In this document: in pieces, positions 1-12,293 of the stretch
Layout of the letters: each line of letters opens with the position of its first letter
Position numbering within the stretch: position 1 is the stretch's first letter
Source of the DNA: Clarkia xantiana subsp. parviflora
Taxonomy: Eukaryota > Streptophyta > Magnoliopsida > Myrtales > Onagraceae
Length of the DNA: 64,000 nt
Assembly: GCA_036873135.1 (NCBI GenBank)
Contig: JAPTYO010000017.1
Location: forward strand, 9,796,001-9,860,000
Direction: 5' to 3'
Made by a program: the position numbers and the translations under genes
The notes under the pieces: generated by a model
The model's database searches: none
The model's input: the letters and a program-made list of their open reading frames with translations, nothing else
Told to the model about the DNA's origin: nothing

Positions 1-355
1 GTAATTTGGCACACCCTTGGTGTAGGAGAGGTTCAGCCGAAACTTAACTATTGGAGTGAAGGAATTCACTCAAATTTACTCTTAAGAAGAGTTGTGAGAA
101 TGCTTAGGAAAATCCCAAGACACCACTATATATAGGAGGAATGGAGTGGACAAAAGTCCACTTCATTCCATGTGGTTCACAAGTCCGGCCGAACCACTTA
201 TGTATAAAGGGAGGCCCAATTGTGGGCCTCTCATGTCATTAGGGATTTGGGTCAGGCCCAATTACCCTAATGTGACATTTACCCAATTGTCTCAGGTAAC
301 ACATACATATATTAACGGGCTACCATTTACGGCGCCCGTACACCTTATGCTAACA
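1..355 (-). repeat. 3' LTR of copia copy A (truncated by window start)
   Basis: Ends TTATGCTAACA at 355 and is similar over its whole visible length to the right-hand LTR at 11720-12293 and to the reverse complement of the LTRs at 22079-22679 and 29886-30487. It shares the TATATATAGGAGGA promoter-like block and the purine/pyrimidine pair GGACAAAAGTCC. Confidence 0.75.
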
Positions 356-719
356 GGACTTACGATCATCTGGATCGTCACCGTGGTCGGCGTCACTATA
401 ACCAGTCAATTCTATTTTCTTGCCCTTTTAGCACAGAACATAGTCGGCACTACCTTTCAGATATCTTATAATTCGTTTTACGGCCTTTAAATGTTGATAA
501 CTAAGTTCTTATTGGAATCTTGCTACTAGGCCCACAGCGTAACAGATTCCGGTCGAGTACATAGCATGGCATACATGAGGCTTCCTACCATGCTTAGATA
601 CTCTGCATCCTTCATCTGTTCACGCTCTTGCTAGTTCTTCGGGCCATCACGCTTTGACAGCGCGCACCCGAACACAACCGGCGTATCCACGGGTTTGGCA
701 TCGAGCATTCTGAATCTTT
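356..719. other. Decayed 3' internal part of copia copy A
   Basis: Lies between the 3' LTR and the RT relic, where RNase H and the polypurine tract should be. I see no readable RNase H frame, and the polypurine tract is not recognisable next to the LTR. Confidence 0.4.
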
Positions 720-2073
720 TTAACAGTTTGTTGATATAAGATTCTTGAGACAGACACAATGTTCGGGCGGCATGATCTCAGACAATTTTAATGCCTAAGA
801 TGTACGTGGCCTCTCCCATGTCTTTCATCTCAAATGCTGATGCTAACCAGGACTTTGATTTATTCATGGAACTCATATCGTTTGCAGCAATGGTATGTCA
901 TCTACGTATAAGGTTATGATGACATACTTAGACCCGGAGGTCTTGGTGCAAACGCTGGGATCCTCATGAAGGTTCACAAATCAGTTTCCAATGATTTCCT
1001 CGTGGAATCTGCGATACCATTGCCGAGTAGATTGTTTAAGACCGTAAATAGATCTTTGGAGTTTGCAAACTTTACGTTCTTTGCTAGGAGTAATAAAACC
1101 CTCTGGTTGCTCCATATAGATCTCTTCCTCCAAGTTTCCGTGGAGGAATGCGGTCTTAACACCCATTTGGTGCAGCTCTAGATCGAGGCATGCAACAAGG
1201 GCAAGGAGGGCCCTCACTGTGATATAACGCACAGTTGGTGAGTATGTTTCATCAAAGTCTACTCCGTGAATTTGGGTATATCCTTTCGCAACCAATCGAG
1301 CTTTGTATCGCTCGACTTTTCATCAGTAGTGAATTCTAAAATTTCACTTTCTAGCTCTGCTGTTAGCAGGTAAATCAACTGAAGACCAAAAACCGAATTT
1401 ATTTTCATTTAGGCAATATCATCCTCAATTGGTTTCTCCCATTCCCTCGTTTGAGGTTATTTCATTACTTGCTGAACCGTCACTGGTTCGTGAACGAATG
1501 TCTCACTTGATGGGATACTTCTTTGATAGAAGTTCGTTGCCTTTGACTATGTCTAGGCACGTTAATCCATCTATAGTATGATAGCTACTCCCACTCGGAA
1601 TAATGCTTCTTCTCGGAGCATTACTCCCACTGGGAACAATGGCGGTGCTTGAACTTTGATTTACAACTTTCTCAGGATGACCTCTAGGTCTCGGGATTTT
1701 ATCTCCGAGATGTATTCCTTGATCACTAGGATCTGGAAACAAGTTGGTCGTTTCCCTCCCACTAGGAATGATGGATAGTTGTGTTAGTTTAGCATTACGG
1801 TTATCAAGTCCGACTTGATTCGCATTAATATTTAGTGATGATTATGTGAGGGGGAGTGAGCCCTCCCACTGAATTTATTATGAGGACGTTTCCATCATCA
1901 TTTACCATGTCATTCACAAATGCTATATCATTCTCCCACTCGAAGTAAGTGGGACCTGAGAATCTCTGTTGTCCATTATAATCTGATTTGTACTTTAGTT
2001 CATTCCGTTCCGCAAAACATTGGAAATCCATCCTCAAATTTCTATAATGTGTCATGTTTGACCACGTTGCCAT
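720..2073 (-). pseudogene. Copia pol relic (reverse transcriptase and linker), copy A
   Basis: At 981-1295 the minus strand reads as the start of a copia reverse transcriptase (RVT_2): VAKGYTQIHGVDFDETYSP, then LELHQMGVKTAFLHGNLEEE and KVCKLQRSIYGLKQ. The catalytic Asp usual in the QMDVKTAFL block is Gly here. A YVDD-like motif (LYVDDI) is readable near 905-930 in a broken frame. Frames at 1503-1742 (PDPSDQGIHLG) and 1825-2073 (NDMVNDDGN) match the linker ahead of the RT in copy C. Several frameshifts and stops show it is not functional. Confidence 0.8.
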
Positions 2074-3141
2074 TAATCCAAGCTAATTTTAAACTTACAT
2101 CCTTTTAAGAGCAAACTGTACTCTTAATAAATACTTGTTTAATGCGCAAATTAATGCTGCTTAACGATAAGGTTTCACCCGTATCATTCCTTAGCTTTTA
2201 TGGTAACGCGTCAACTGATTTAATTGGAACATAGTGTTACATTAATATGAGTCAACTTAATTTCATCCCGTAGGAACAACTAACATTGAGCACTAACATA
2301 ATGTAATTTTAAACTATGTTTCTTGAAATATTTTAATGATATGATTGCTTAGCCAAACTTTTCGTTCAAGGCATATAGTGGGAGAGTCATTTTACTGACT
2401 TCTTCCTTTCGTTTAATAACTCATTGAGAGATTTATTCACCTCATGGGCTATGCATTTAAGCTCTTGCTTTAATGCCATAGTTGATGTACTACTATATCA
2501 TAGTTACATTGAAGCATACCTTCAACTATAGTAGTTATCAACGAGTTATTTCCAAAGGATTACAAACGAAAACTCAACATTCATTTATTAAAACACTTCA
2601 TCATTAAATTTGTACTTTTAAAACGATGTGTCCCGTCTCTCAAGGTGACATGCGCGTCACGCGCCTTATACCAGGTTTAATCCATTGTTTTAAAATCGTT
2701 TTAGTTTCCAAATTTAAAATCGGTTTTACATGCACATTATTTCGGGATACTTATCATTTAATGGAGTACTTAACAAATAAGGATGTAATATCGGTCGGTT
2801 CGTTTTACGACTTTATGCAATCGATGGATGCATTAATATGATAGTTCGTTATTCATGATTTAGCGGTAAGTGTGTTGTTTTAATCCAATCGTTTTACTGA
2901 TGGATTTTCTGTTTTAGTTATTCGTTCCGGAACGGTCCCGTTTAACCGGGTCGATTAATTATGATAAGTAGACCATGTCATGAATTGAATGGTTACTACT
3001 TTATTCAATAATTCCGAATCACAATTAACAAAATTTAAACATATAAACTGGAAAATAGGGATCCTAACAAAAATAATGACAAAGTTTCCGGATCAATAAC
3101 TGCAGCTACGACAAAAAAAGTTATATAAGGCAGGTAGTCTT
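2074..3141. other. Decayed middle part of copia copy A
   Basis: Non-coding today. Blocks at about 2340-2420 and 2570-2690 align with 12340-12430 and 12600-12690 of copy B and with the reverse complement of about 25920-26280 of copy C, so this is the family's gag-to-RT interval. Protease and integrase would be expected here, but no frame for either can be read. Confidence 0.5.
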
Positions 3142-3551
3142 TGTCAGACCTAAAATCCGACCTGAGGCGAATTACGTTTTGAAAACGTGCAATTTTGAAA
3201 AGAGTCGGTACTAGTTAATTATTAGGCTAACTAGAATCCTAAACTACCTAAGCGAATAACAAATTAAACACCTAGGTATAAAACCAGTCTACGATCAGAA
3301 ATTCGAGTTCGGGGGTTATATTACGAATTAAAATATAAATTTTAACTACGCCCTCTCGGTACTCAATTCACTTAAAGTGCCATAACTCTAATATACATAA
3401 CATCACATCACATCAAATTCACACAATAAAAAGTTTAAATTCTCAAACTAAGTAATTACTAACTATAAAACATTTTTAATAAAACAAATTATAACTATTT
3501 TACCAAAGTGCTAAGAATAATTAAATCTGTTTCACTATTCAACTATGTCTA

Positions 3552-6500
3552 ATTCTTTTTTTTTTTTTTTTTGGTAAACGATGCTTATATTAATATAAAA
3601 GGGAACACAGTACAGTTTAAGCAAACAAGGAAGGAGGAATATCATAATCAACCCAAAGACCTGTTATTCCTTCCCTTGCTGCTTTTTTTCCTAGTCTGTG
3701 AGCTAACTGAACCCCACATCTGGGATGAAAGCTAACTATTACAGAAGAACTACTACAAAGAGTCAATATATCCGAAAAAAAACCAAACAAAGACGAGGGG
3801 CAGGAGTCCGAATGATCGAGGTAAGACACCAAAACTTGTGAGTCAGTCCATAGATGCAGAACATGTGGAAACCTTTGTTGTAAAACCAAACCAGCACGAA
3901 CTGCTAGAGCTTCCAACCAAAGGATCTGTTCCCACAATTTTCTGAACAACCGCTCCTCGAACACCTCCGTCAAAAGAAACGAAAATCGCCGCACCAAACA
4001 GACACCCATTCTCTAAGTCCACCACACCATCAGCTACAATACAATCAAGAGGAGGGTGTGGTATGGGATCACCCTCTAAGCTCCGTCCTGGTGGGATGGT
4101 TGATGGGAGTGTGGTTCTGATTGATCCTGTATCAAGTTCGATAGAATCCAAGTAATCATTACAAACCAAATTAAAACGATAAATAACAGACTCGATACTA
4201 GGACTCGAATTATTGAAAACTACACTATTACGTTCTAACCAAATGGCCCACATAATTATACATTTATGAACTACCAGAGTTACCGCCCTATTTCTATCTA
4301 TAACAAGATGGTCGTATTCCAGCCATTGTTGAGCAGTAGTAATAGGGAGACATTCTGATCGGACCATCAGGGGACTAGCAAACCAGATGCGTGCAGTGAA
4401 AGGACATGACCACATAACGTGATCCCAAGTCTCAAAAGCCCGATTGCAAAAACAACAGAATGGATTAGCCTGTCGAAGTCGGATAGCAAGAGAAGATCCC
4501 ATGGGTAGGCCGTTGACGCATCCCTTCCAGATGAACATCTTAATTTTAGGGACAACTTTGAGATTCCACAGAATTGTCCAAAAATTAGACTTAACAATCC
4601 TAGGGGATGTAGACGCTGACGAGAGTTGAGGTGTTCGTTTGAACGAACGGATGAAGTGATATCCTGACTTGACGGAGTAAGTTCCATTTAGTGTGTGATT
4701 CCAAAAGAGCATGTCCGGGCGAGGGAATAGCGGAATAGGTAAATCCTGTATTTTTGATACCACCATCGGATGAAGAAGAGATTCCAGCAAACTGGTTTTC
4801 CAAGAGCGCAAAGTGGTGTCAATTACACTAGCAACCGTTAGAGTGGGATCCGTGACTGATGGCTTCTTCCACTCCAACAGATGAGGGGCATTCGGGACCC
4901 AAGGATCTGTCCAAAAGTTAACCGAGGCTCCTGTCCCGATGCGCCATCTGCTACCTTCCACAAGATACGGTCGAAGAGCTAGTAGTGTCCTCCATGGAAG
5001 AGAATGTGATGAAGATGCATAGGTGGTATTGAAAGACTCTTGACTAAGGTACTTTTTCCGTATGCAATTAACCCATAGCGATGAGGGTGAAGTAAGTACC
5101 CTCCAAAGTTGTTTAATAAGCATCGCCTGATTAAACGATCGTAGATCCCGGAATCCAAGACCCCCTAGTCGTTTGGGTTCTGTTAGTTTCTCCCAGGCCA
5201 CCCAATGTATGCCTTTTGAATTTGAGGACGTCTTCCACCAAAATGCTCTGATTAATTGCTCGATTTTGTCAAGTGAGGACAGGGGAATTTGCAAGCACGA
5301 CATCGCATATGTGGGAATAGAGGCGATGGTATGTTGAATTAAGACTGCTTTCCCTGCCGGTGAAAGGAGTGCACTCATCCATCCCTGAATACGATGGGAT
5401 ATTCTATCAACTAGCTTAGACCTACTGTTTTTTTTTTTGTGACGACCAATCAATCGGGAGACCTAGATACAAATCATCATCTGCCATCAGTTGAACACCC
5501 AACAAAGATTTGTATCTGTATTGATCACTGGGAGATATATTCTTACTGAAGCGGACACTAGATTTCGCATAATTGATCTCTTGACCAGATTCCTGAGCAT
5601 AGGTGTTGAGAATATGTTGAACATTTACAATAGAGGTGTCAGATGCTTCAAAGAATAGGAAACTGTCATCTGCAAAAAACAGATGGTTGATCATTGGACA
5701 ATCAGCACTAGGTCGGATTCCTTTCAGTAATCCCAATTCTTGTGCAGAAGAGAGCTTGGCAGAGAGAGCTTCAGCACATAATATAAATAGGAAGGGAGAT
5801 AACGGGTCACCCTGTCGAAGTCCCCGGGAAGATTGGATAAATGGAGTAGGCTTGCCGTTGATAAGAATTGCAAGAGAAGGAGTGGTGATGCATTCCATGA
5901 TCCATCTTTGAAATATTTGGGGGAGTTGTAATTCTTGAATAATCTTTTGAACAAATGGTCATTCGATTCGATCGTAGGCTTTGCTCATATCAAGTTTGAG
6001 AGCAATCAGTCCTACCTTCCCAACCCTTCGTTTCTTCATAACATGAAGGAGTTCCTGAGCTAGTAAGCAATTGTCGGAAATTAGCCGTTTCGGAACAAAC
6101 GCACTTTGGAATGGAGAGATGACAATTGATAGGATGTTCCGAAGTCTATTTGCAAAGATCTTAGAAATCAGCTTGTAAGTGATATTACACAGACTGATGG
6201 GTCTCCATTCGGACAAAAGCTGAGGATGAGGAACTTTAGGTATGAGGACAATATGAGTATGATTGAGCTCTTTAAGGAGGCGTCCTGAATGAAAGAAGGA
6301 TTTAATAGCCGCCAACATGGTACCAGAAACTATCTCCCAAGTTGCTTTAAAAAAAAGTCCCGTTATAACCATCTGGTCCGGGAGATTTTTCCGGGTGCAT
6401 CTCTTTGAAAGCGGTCAGAATCTCCATTGATGTAATTGGCAGGGAAAGAGGTGCTAGCTGAGATGTCGGAATCCTATTATGTAAAAGACAAGGAAGGGTA

Positions 6501-7774
6501 TACTCGCCCGGAGGGATTCCCGCTTGAAAGACTCGGACAAAGTATGACATTACGTAGGTTTGGATAGCTTGAGGATCTGTTAACCAAGCCCCCGAATCCC
6601 CTTTGAGCCAATCCATGCGATTGCGTGTTCTCCGAATAAGCACCGAGGCATGAAAGAATTTGGTATTTCGATCCCCTTGCATAAGCCAAAGTTGTCTTGA
6701 TTTTTGTCTCCAGTGGGATTCTTGAATTCGATATAACTCATCCAGTCTTCTTTCAAGATTTGAATCGGGAGGATCGGGAGGAGTCTGAGCCTGTTGGGAT
6801 GAAATTTGGCTTAGAATTCCCTGAATTTCTTGTTTGAAGTTGCCAAACACCTCCTTGTTCCACCGCTGTAGGGCAAATCTTAATCTCTTGAGTTTAGTCG
6901 CCAAGGTGTATTGGTGGGAGCCTGAGAGAGGTCGAGCCCAATTACCCCTAACTGTTGGGAGAAAAGAATGATGTGCCAACCACATCTGCTCAAAGCGGAA
7001 CGGGAATTGAGATGTGGAGGATTGAGAGCATGTTTTTAAGAGAATTGGACAATGATCAGACCCAACCATCTCTAAATGAAGAAGATTAGCTTCCGGATTT
7101 TCCATACGCCATTCCAATGTTGATAGAGCCCTATGAATGAGGTGTTCACCCTTTCTCCGATTAGACCAAGTAAAAGGTGGACCTGAAAATCCCAAATCTA
7201 CCAAATCTAAACTATCCGACCAGGCATGCGTTTGAATAAGACGACTCTCACTCACGGGGTTACCACCTTCTTTTTCGGAAACTTGCCAAATATCATTAAA
7301 ATCACCAACTAGAATCCACTGCGGTGTTACCCCAACATGGAGGGATTGGAGTTGAGACCAAAAACTTGGTCTATCTCCATATTTGAAGGGAGCATATAAG
7401 AAGGTCGCGTACCAAGGATTCGAATTTGGAGTAGAATATATGAGGCAGTGAAAATAATTATCAGTCTGGGATATCACCGTTAAAGAGAAAAGATCTCTCC
7501 AAGCAAGAACTAAACCACCTCTGGTCGACTGAGGATCTTGTACGGAAATACGTGAAAACCCTAGACGGGTAATCGTCGAGGTAAGTCGAGGAATATTAGA
7601 CTTCACCTCCGAGAGGAAGATTATCTTTGGACGCCAGACACCAACCAATGTTTGGAGGTGACTCAATGTCAAGGCCCTTCCCATACCCTGACAGTTCCAA
7701 ATAAGGGCATTCATTGTGATGGCGGATTATGCCTACCAGACATATCCGCTGAGCTTAGGGGTTCCTTTTTGATG
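3552..7774 (-). mobile_element. L1-type LINE, decayed, ORF2 part
   Basis: Non-LTR retrotransposon read on the minus strand. Its 3' end is marked by a poly(A) tail, seen as a run of T at about 3554-3572 on the + strand. It holds the endonuclease, reverse transcriptase, zf-RVT and RNase H regions of ORF2 in order from 7714 down to 3617. No complete ORF1 is visible, so it is probably 5'-truncated near 7740-7774. I could not find a convincing target-site duplication around the poly(A) end. Confidence 0.8.
3617..7714 (-). pseudogene. LINE ORF2: endonuclease / reverse transcriptase / RNase H, broken
   Basis: The ATG at 7714 opens an APE-type endonuclease (MNALIWNCQGMGRA; LVGDFNDIW; EMVGSDHCPILL) that continues in frame to 6347. 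The reverse transcriptase follows in other frames: WRPISLCNITYKLISKI and LKLDMSKAYDRIE (6372-5959), GLRQGDPLSPFLFILCAEAL and HLFFADDSFLF (5898-5422), then the RT thumb and zf-RVT (FIWKGCVNGLPM) in 5453-3843. A plant-type RNase H (LHLWTDSQVLVSYL) lies in 4009-3617. Visible damage: a frameshift near 6360 at a run of A/T, a stop replacing the Trp usual after KAYDRIE (near 5959), a frameshift at the T-run near 5431, and a frameshift near 3960-4000. The FADD catalytic pair is still present. The element encoded self-mobilisation but is now inactive. Confidence 0.85.
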
Positions 7775-8495
7775 GAATCAGTTGAATACGTATGTATATA
7801 TAAAATAATAATAATAGTAATATATGATTAATATAATAGTCAAAGCTAACATACTTTATTACCTTTAGCATGAAAAGCAAAGAAAGCCAAAAGGGCACAG
7901 TAAACGAGGAACGACTCCTGTGAAGATCTTCAAAATGGGTCTTTCCTCATCCTTGGAAACAACATTGACATACTGCTTCCGAAGATGAGCCTCGGACTCA
8001 CTAACGTCACTACCAGTAAGGGCAAGGTGGTCATCAACGACTCCACCATTCGGTTTGAACAGAAAATAGAGGAACGACGACTTCATGCCCCGAACGGATT
8101 TCGGCATACTATGGGACAGAGCAATGATAATCCGACAGAGGAAACCTGACGAATTCCGGTGAATCAGAGGTCGGAGGGGCGTCAGTGGTTCATCACCTGT
8201 GGACGAGAGGGTTGCAACGACGGAAACGGTTCGGAGCCGGGAGCAAGGTGAGGCCTGGCCGCAAGGCCCGGGCCACTAGAGTACAAAATCCTGATCGTCG
8301 GCGAGTGGGTAATTGACAGGTCCGGTGGTGGCTCCAAGGACGAACGGCAGTTAGGGCTCAACGATGGTGGATTGGAGGAAGCGTACCTAGCTGTTAAGGC
8401 TGGAGTGGATCTTAGCTATGTATTAATATAACAATACACATATGTTAATCAGATGTACTAAAAGAAAAATAAATTCAAAAGAATCAGTTGAATAC
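7775..8495. repeat. 15-bp direct repeats flanking a 691-bp segment
   Basis: GAATCAGTTGAATAC occurs at 7775-7789 and 8481-8495. The segment between them ends in an A-rich tract (about 8455-8480), as expected of a + strand retroposed sequence with a long target-site duplication. The core (about 8000-8400) is markedly richer in G+C than its surroundings. The source was not identified. Confidence 0.5.
7865..8107 (-). CDS. Unidentified 80-codon frame in the 691-bp insert
   Basis: Open frame from an ATG at 8107, beginning MPKSVRGMKSSFLYFLFKPN and ending CPFGFLCFSC. It has a hydrophobic C-terminus and no motif I recognise. The sequence just after the stop, AAAGGTAATA, could be a splice donor, so this may be an exon fragment of a host gene carried by the insert. 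It could equally be a chance frame. No start context or promoter supports expression. Confidence 0.2.
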   Translation of the reverse strand: MPKSVRGMKSSFLYFLFKPNGGVVDDHLALTGSDVSESEAHLRKQYVNVVSKDEERPILKIFTGVVPRLLCPFGFLCFSC

Positions 8496-9040
8496 TCAAT
8501 ATATATTCAATATTAGGAATCACAAGATCATGCTTGAAGACACTAGCCAGCCTCCTCTTCGTTGTTTTTTCCTCCCCTCTTACATGTAATATGACGCATC
8601 TATATATAGGCTAACATTGCATCTAGGGTTTAGCTCTAATTAGGTAGTAAATTACATTGATTTATTCTAACAATAAATGCTAAATATTCAGAAAATATAC
8701 TCTAAATATTCAACAAATATTCTCTGCAATAAATACAACTAATTATCCTAATTTAAGCCAGACATATCTTTAGAAACTTCGCGACCTTCCATATACAGAT
8801 ACTTCCTTTTTTAAACGCGCTACACATAACATTTTTTAACGTGTTATATAAGTGTCACGCGTACCAAAATTAGGTGTTTACAGTCTTAACCACGTTTGAG
8901 CAACCCACCTGAAAATAAATTCAAAACTGAATTATGTCAGATGTTTCTACATCAAATAAAACGTTTCACCATCTTATCTATTGTGGTAAACGAGGCATAC
9001 CTTTTACGGTACATGAATCAACAGTGGTTGTCACACCGGA

Positions 9041-9664
9041 TCATCGTTTAGACCTTTTATTGTTGGGTTTATCCAAGCAATTTCGAAGTCCAGCAAACCT
9101 AGTATCGGACAATTCGGGAAGTTTGAAGATCTTTTCGTCTTTATGGTCTGCATTATATGAGTCAATTGCCGTTTTAATTGATGTGATCAGACGTGTAAGT
9201 CCGTTATCATCCGCAAACCATGAAAGAGGAAACATCTCCATTACTTTCGGAATTCCTGCCCATTCATTGGCGGTTTCGAGAACGGTTTTTATTCCACTCT
9301 CCTTGCATAGAATTTCATGGTACGCGGCCATTAATTATCTTGCTTCGGCTGCCTTTCCCTTGCCGTAGCGAAGGTGTAAGGTGCACCAAAGATGTAATGC
9401 GCTCGTTTGAATAGTCCTTTCCTCCGTTTCAGCTGTCAGATGTGAGCAGATTATTTTCCGAGCTCTTTGATCCCTCCATAACTTGTCTTTATTATTGTAT
9501 CTGTAAGGTGTCCCTCCCTCGTTTGTATGTATTCGTTGACCTCTTGGATCGATGCGATCCTCGACACCCGCAGGTATCAGGTCACATTCAACACTAATTT
9601 TCCAATCATCATAATTAATGTCATCCAGTTTGCATATTTTGTTAAAACGATCCGATCGAGCCAT
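9041..9664 (-). pseudogene. Copia gag relic, copy A
   Basis: Two minus-strand frames in the same phase, 9664-9335 and 9331-9041, separated by TAA. The first begins MARSDRFNKICKLDDINYDD, with the LDDxNYxxWK pattern of plant copia Gag N-termini, and has ALHLWCTLHLRYGKGKAAEA before the stop. The second contains MFPLSWFADDNGLTRLI. Both parts align with the frame at 13199-13855 of copy B (ALQLWCAIRLRFCGGKAVEA; MCPLSWLADDNRLDYLI). It would have formed virus-like particles. No zinc knuckle is visible. Confidence 0.65.
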
Positions 9665-10975
9665 TTAGAACTATTAAAATGACAATCATGCAAAGTTAGG
9701 AAGACAATAAAATTTTGACAGAATTGCAAACATCGCATTATCTATTAAGATGGAATACAACAAATAGTGATCCCTCGGTCATCTAGACCAAACCGACCGC
9801 CAGTAAACCGAGGGAAGGGGGTCTGCGAAAGAGTTCACACTACCGTCGTGTTAAATCTAAAAGATCAGTCTTTTGAAAACGGTTATTATATTGCAAATTA
9901 TCGGAACGGGAATTTTAAATAAGCATACCCAATCTTGGCTTTCCCAAGGCCCTTTAATTTTTTGAAAATTATCTGATAATTTACGCATGCATAGTACTAT
10001 ATCACGCCATAAACATCGAACAAACCAAACAACATGCTTACGCGTCATGCTTCTAATGTTCTTAGCATACATAATTCTTTGTAAAGTAAATTATGCTTTC
10101 AGTCCTGAACATTCTAGTATACGTGTCAAAACATGCAACTTCCGCACACTTCATGCATAATTGGCGACTGGAATTTTCGGTTTTGAAAACGTTTTGAAAA
10201 TATTAGGGGCTGTTTTGCAATTCATGCTTACAATCAATCATGCGAAATTTCTAGACATGTATTCTAGGCACTTTCAATCAGCATAGCATGTCTATCCTAT
10301 TGCGCAAACCATATATTTAAATCCCAGAGCTCAATGCTCGTAATATATTATCCAGCTAGCTTGACGAAGTCAAGACGACATTTCTAATATATGTTGCAGA
10401 AAGTAAACAATTGCAATTCAGCCCACTAATTTAATCCAGTCCCAAAAACATGCATATCCGAGATCTATCCCCATAATCGTAACCAGGCATTAGGGTTTTA
10501 ATCGTAAACGTGTTACAACGCAAACCCTAAGAGCATTGTTTAGGCTAATTTTAAAGTTCGAAAACATTTTGGATTTAAAATTTGACATCCTATTTTATTG
10601 AACATTTAAGATCTCCGAATTTTTTTTAACATTTAGTTCGGTCCATTTTAAAATCCGGTTCGAGTCGGTACGATTTAAAAATCTGGTTTGGTCCGAAACG
10701 GTTCAATAAAATAAGATTATGGTTCGGTTCATCACTTGAAACCGGTTTGGTTAAGTTCTATTTAATTGCTCCGGTTTGACCTGACCCGAAAAGGTCCACC
10801 AGATTAAGAAAACTCAGATTGGTTTAACACGCACCGGTTTAGCAATTGGACCGGCCCATAAACCCTAGGGTTCGGCCGAGTTATTTCTCTTGGGCTAAAT
10901 AGAGTTTTAAAATCTACCAAAAACTTAACTTAGCCCACAAGAAATTTTAATTATATAAAATAATTTCCAATATTG

Positions 10976-11014
<39 letters not shown>

Positions 11015-11706
11015 CAAGATTCTATCTTTAAGATGTAAATCAATCAACAATAAATATATATATAATAATATTCAGCCAATATATATATATAATTATTGTC
11101 AAATATATATGTTTAGAGATAAAATATATATATAGACAATATTTTTTCTTAATCTTTTATAGCAACTAAATCTATCAATATATATTAACAATATCTTTAT
11201 CTATATATATTGATAGTTAATAAATATTTCAATATTATATTGTGAATCTATCCATATTTTTCAACTTATAGATATGTAGTTACCTTTAATTAAAATTAAA
11301 ATATGGCAACCTATATCTATTATAATTTTGACCGAAATTTTAATTACTTGGTGCCCAAGAAAATTAATTTTTTTTACCTAATATGCCACTAGGGTTTTCG
11401 GCCAAAAACAAGAAATTGGAAAAAGTTGTCAAATTTTAAGATCAAACACTATCTTGATCATGAATCCAAATATTGTTCTTGATAAAACTCATCGTGTTCT
11501 TGAAAATCATGAACATCAAACTTAGATTTAAACTAAAATTTCGGCACCAGTCTTTAAAAACATGTATAATCCGAAAATTTTAAGTTTTTAAAGATAAAAA
11601 ACATGAAATTATGTTTAAAAATTTCGGTGTTCATGATGAAAATTTTCGGATTTTTATAAAACTTCAAGAACGTCAGTTTATCAAAAATTTAAGAACTCCT
11701 AACCTT
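9665..11706. other. Long A+T-rich leader of copia copy A
   Basis: Non-coding stretch between the gag relic and the primer-binding site. It matches the leaders of copies B (about 13860-15825) and C (22693 to about 24700). It includes a block of imperfect CCGGTTCGGT-like repeats (about 10640-10870) and a TA microsatellite (about 10977-11011). A 2-kb leader is unusually long for a copia element. Confidence 0.6.
10977..11011. repeat. (TA)n microsatellite
   Basis: Uninterrupted TA dinucleotide run in the leader of copia copy A. A similar run occupies the homologous place in copies B and C. Confidence 0.9.
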
Positions 11707-12293
11707 GCTCTAATACCACTGTTGGATTACGGGGACGTAATACTATGGAATGCTAAACGTGTACATGCAAGTAAACTAATTACGCAGCGGAATAATGTAC
11801 ACATACCTCAATAGCTTTCCTGCCCAAGAACGATGTGGAGGGAGTTCTGATCCTCCGGTTGAAACCCGTACAAGTTCTTCGTTAGAAGAAGTCCTACGCG
11901 GTATAAGCTCCACAGCAAATCCTCTGATCGATTCTTCAACGGAGACAGAATCTCAGACTGATTATGGTGTGCCGAAATCTCTACTAAGGGGTGATAGGGT
12001 TTCTCTCAAGTTCCTCAATGGAGGGACTTATGAATTACTTGATGTGTAAAAACCCTTAGGAGACTCCCCTATATATAGGATTGGTGGAGTGGACAAAAGT
12101 CCACTCCAACCAATGTGGTATAGGGTTCGGCCGAACCTATTAAAGGAGGGAGGCCAAATTTTGGGCCTCCCATGTCAATTAAGAATTGGGTCGAGCCCAA
12201 TTAGCCTAATGTGACATTTACTCAATTGTCTTAGGTAATATCCTTAATATTAACGGGCTACCATTTACGGCGCCACGTCACCATATGCTAACA
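11707..12293 (-). repeat. 5' LTR and primer-binding site of copia copy A
   Basis: The LTR spans 11720-12293 (574 bp, TGTTGG...CTAACA). Next to it, 11707-11719 reads GCTCTAATACCAC, the reverse of a TGGTATCAGAGC-type primer-binding site with one change. That site is complementary to the 3' end of initiator tRNA-Met, the usual primer of plant copia elements. Confidence 0.8.

Larger units (their letters stand above)
3142..8882. mobile_element. LTR-like TG...CA segment inserted in copy A, split by a LINE
   Basis: Starts TGTCAGACC at 3142 and ends GTGTTTACA at 8882. It is bounded by a 5-bp direct repeat GTCTT (3137-3141 and 8883-8887). Removing it restores alignment of copy A with copy B. Only about 410 bp on the left (3142-3551) and about 390 bp on the right (8496-8882) look like the original element. 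These could be the two halves of one solo LTR of about 0.8 kb, broken by later insertions. No second LTR copy was found. Confidence 0.5.
1..12293 (-). mobile_element. Degenerate Ty1/copia LTR retrotransposon, copy A
   Basis: Minus-strand element cut by the window edge. On the + strand the order is reversed 3' LTR (1-355), pol relics (about 720-2073), a foreign insertion (3142-8882), gag relic (9041-9664), long leader, reversed primer-binding site (11707-11719) and 5' LTR (11720-12293). The LTR matches that of copy C in reverse complement (TGTTRGATTRCGGGG start, blocks such as GGGCTACC...TTACGGCGCC). No frame is intact and no protease or integrase frame is visible, so it is a dead or non-autonomous copy. 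The internal homology of copy B starts exactly at 12294, which suggests A was inserted into B. The other TSD lies outside the window. Confidence 0.8.

Noticed and set aside
146..490. 114-codon + strand frame at the left edge
   Set aside because: Runs across the LTR boundary of copia copy A and has no homology that I recognise.
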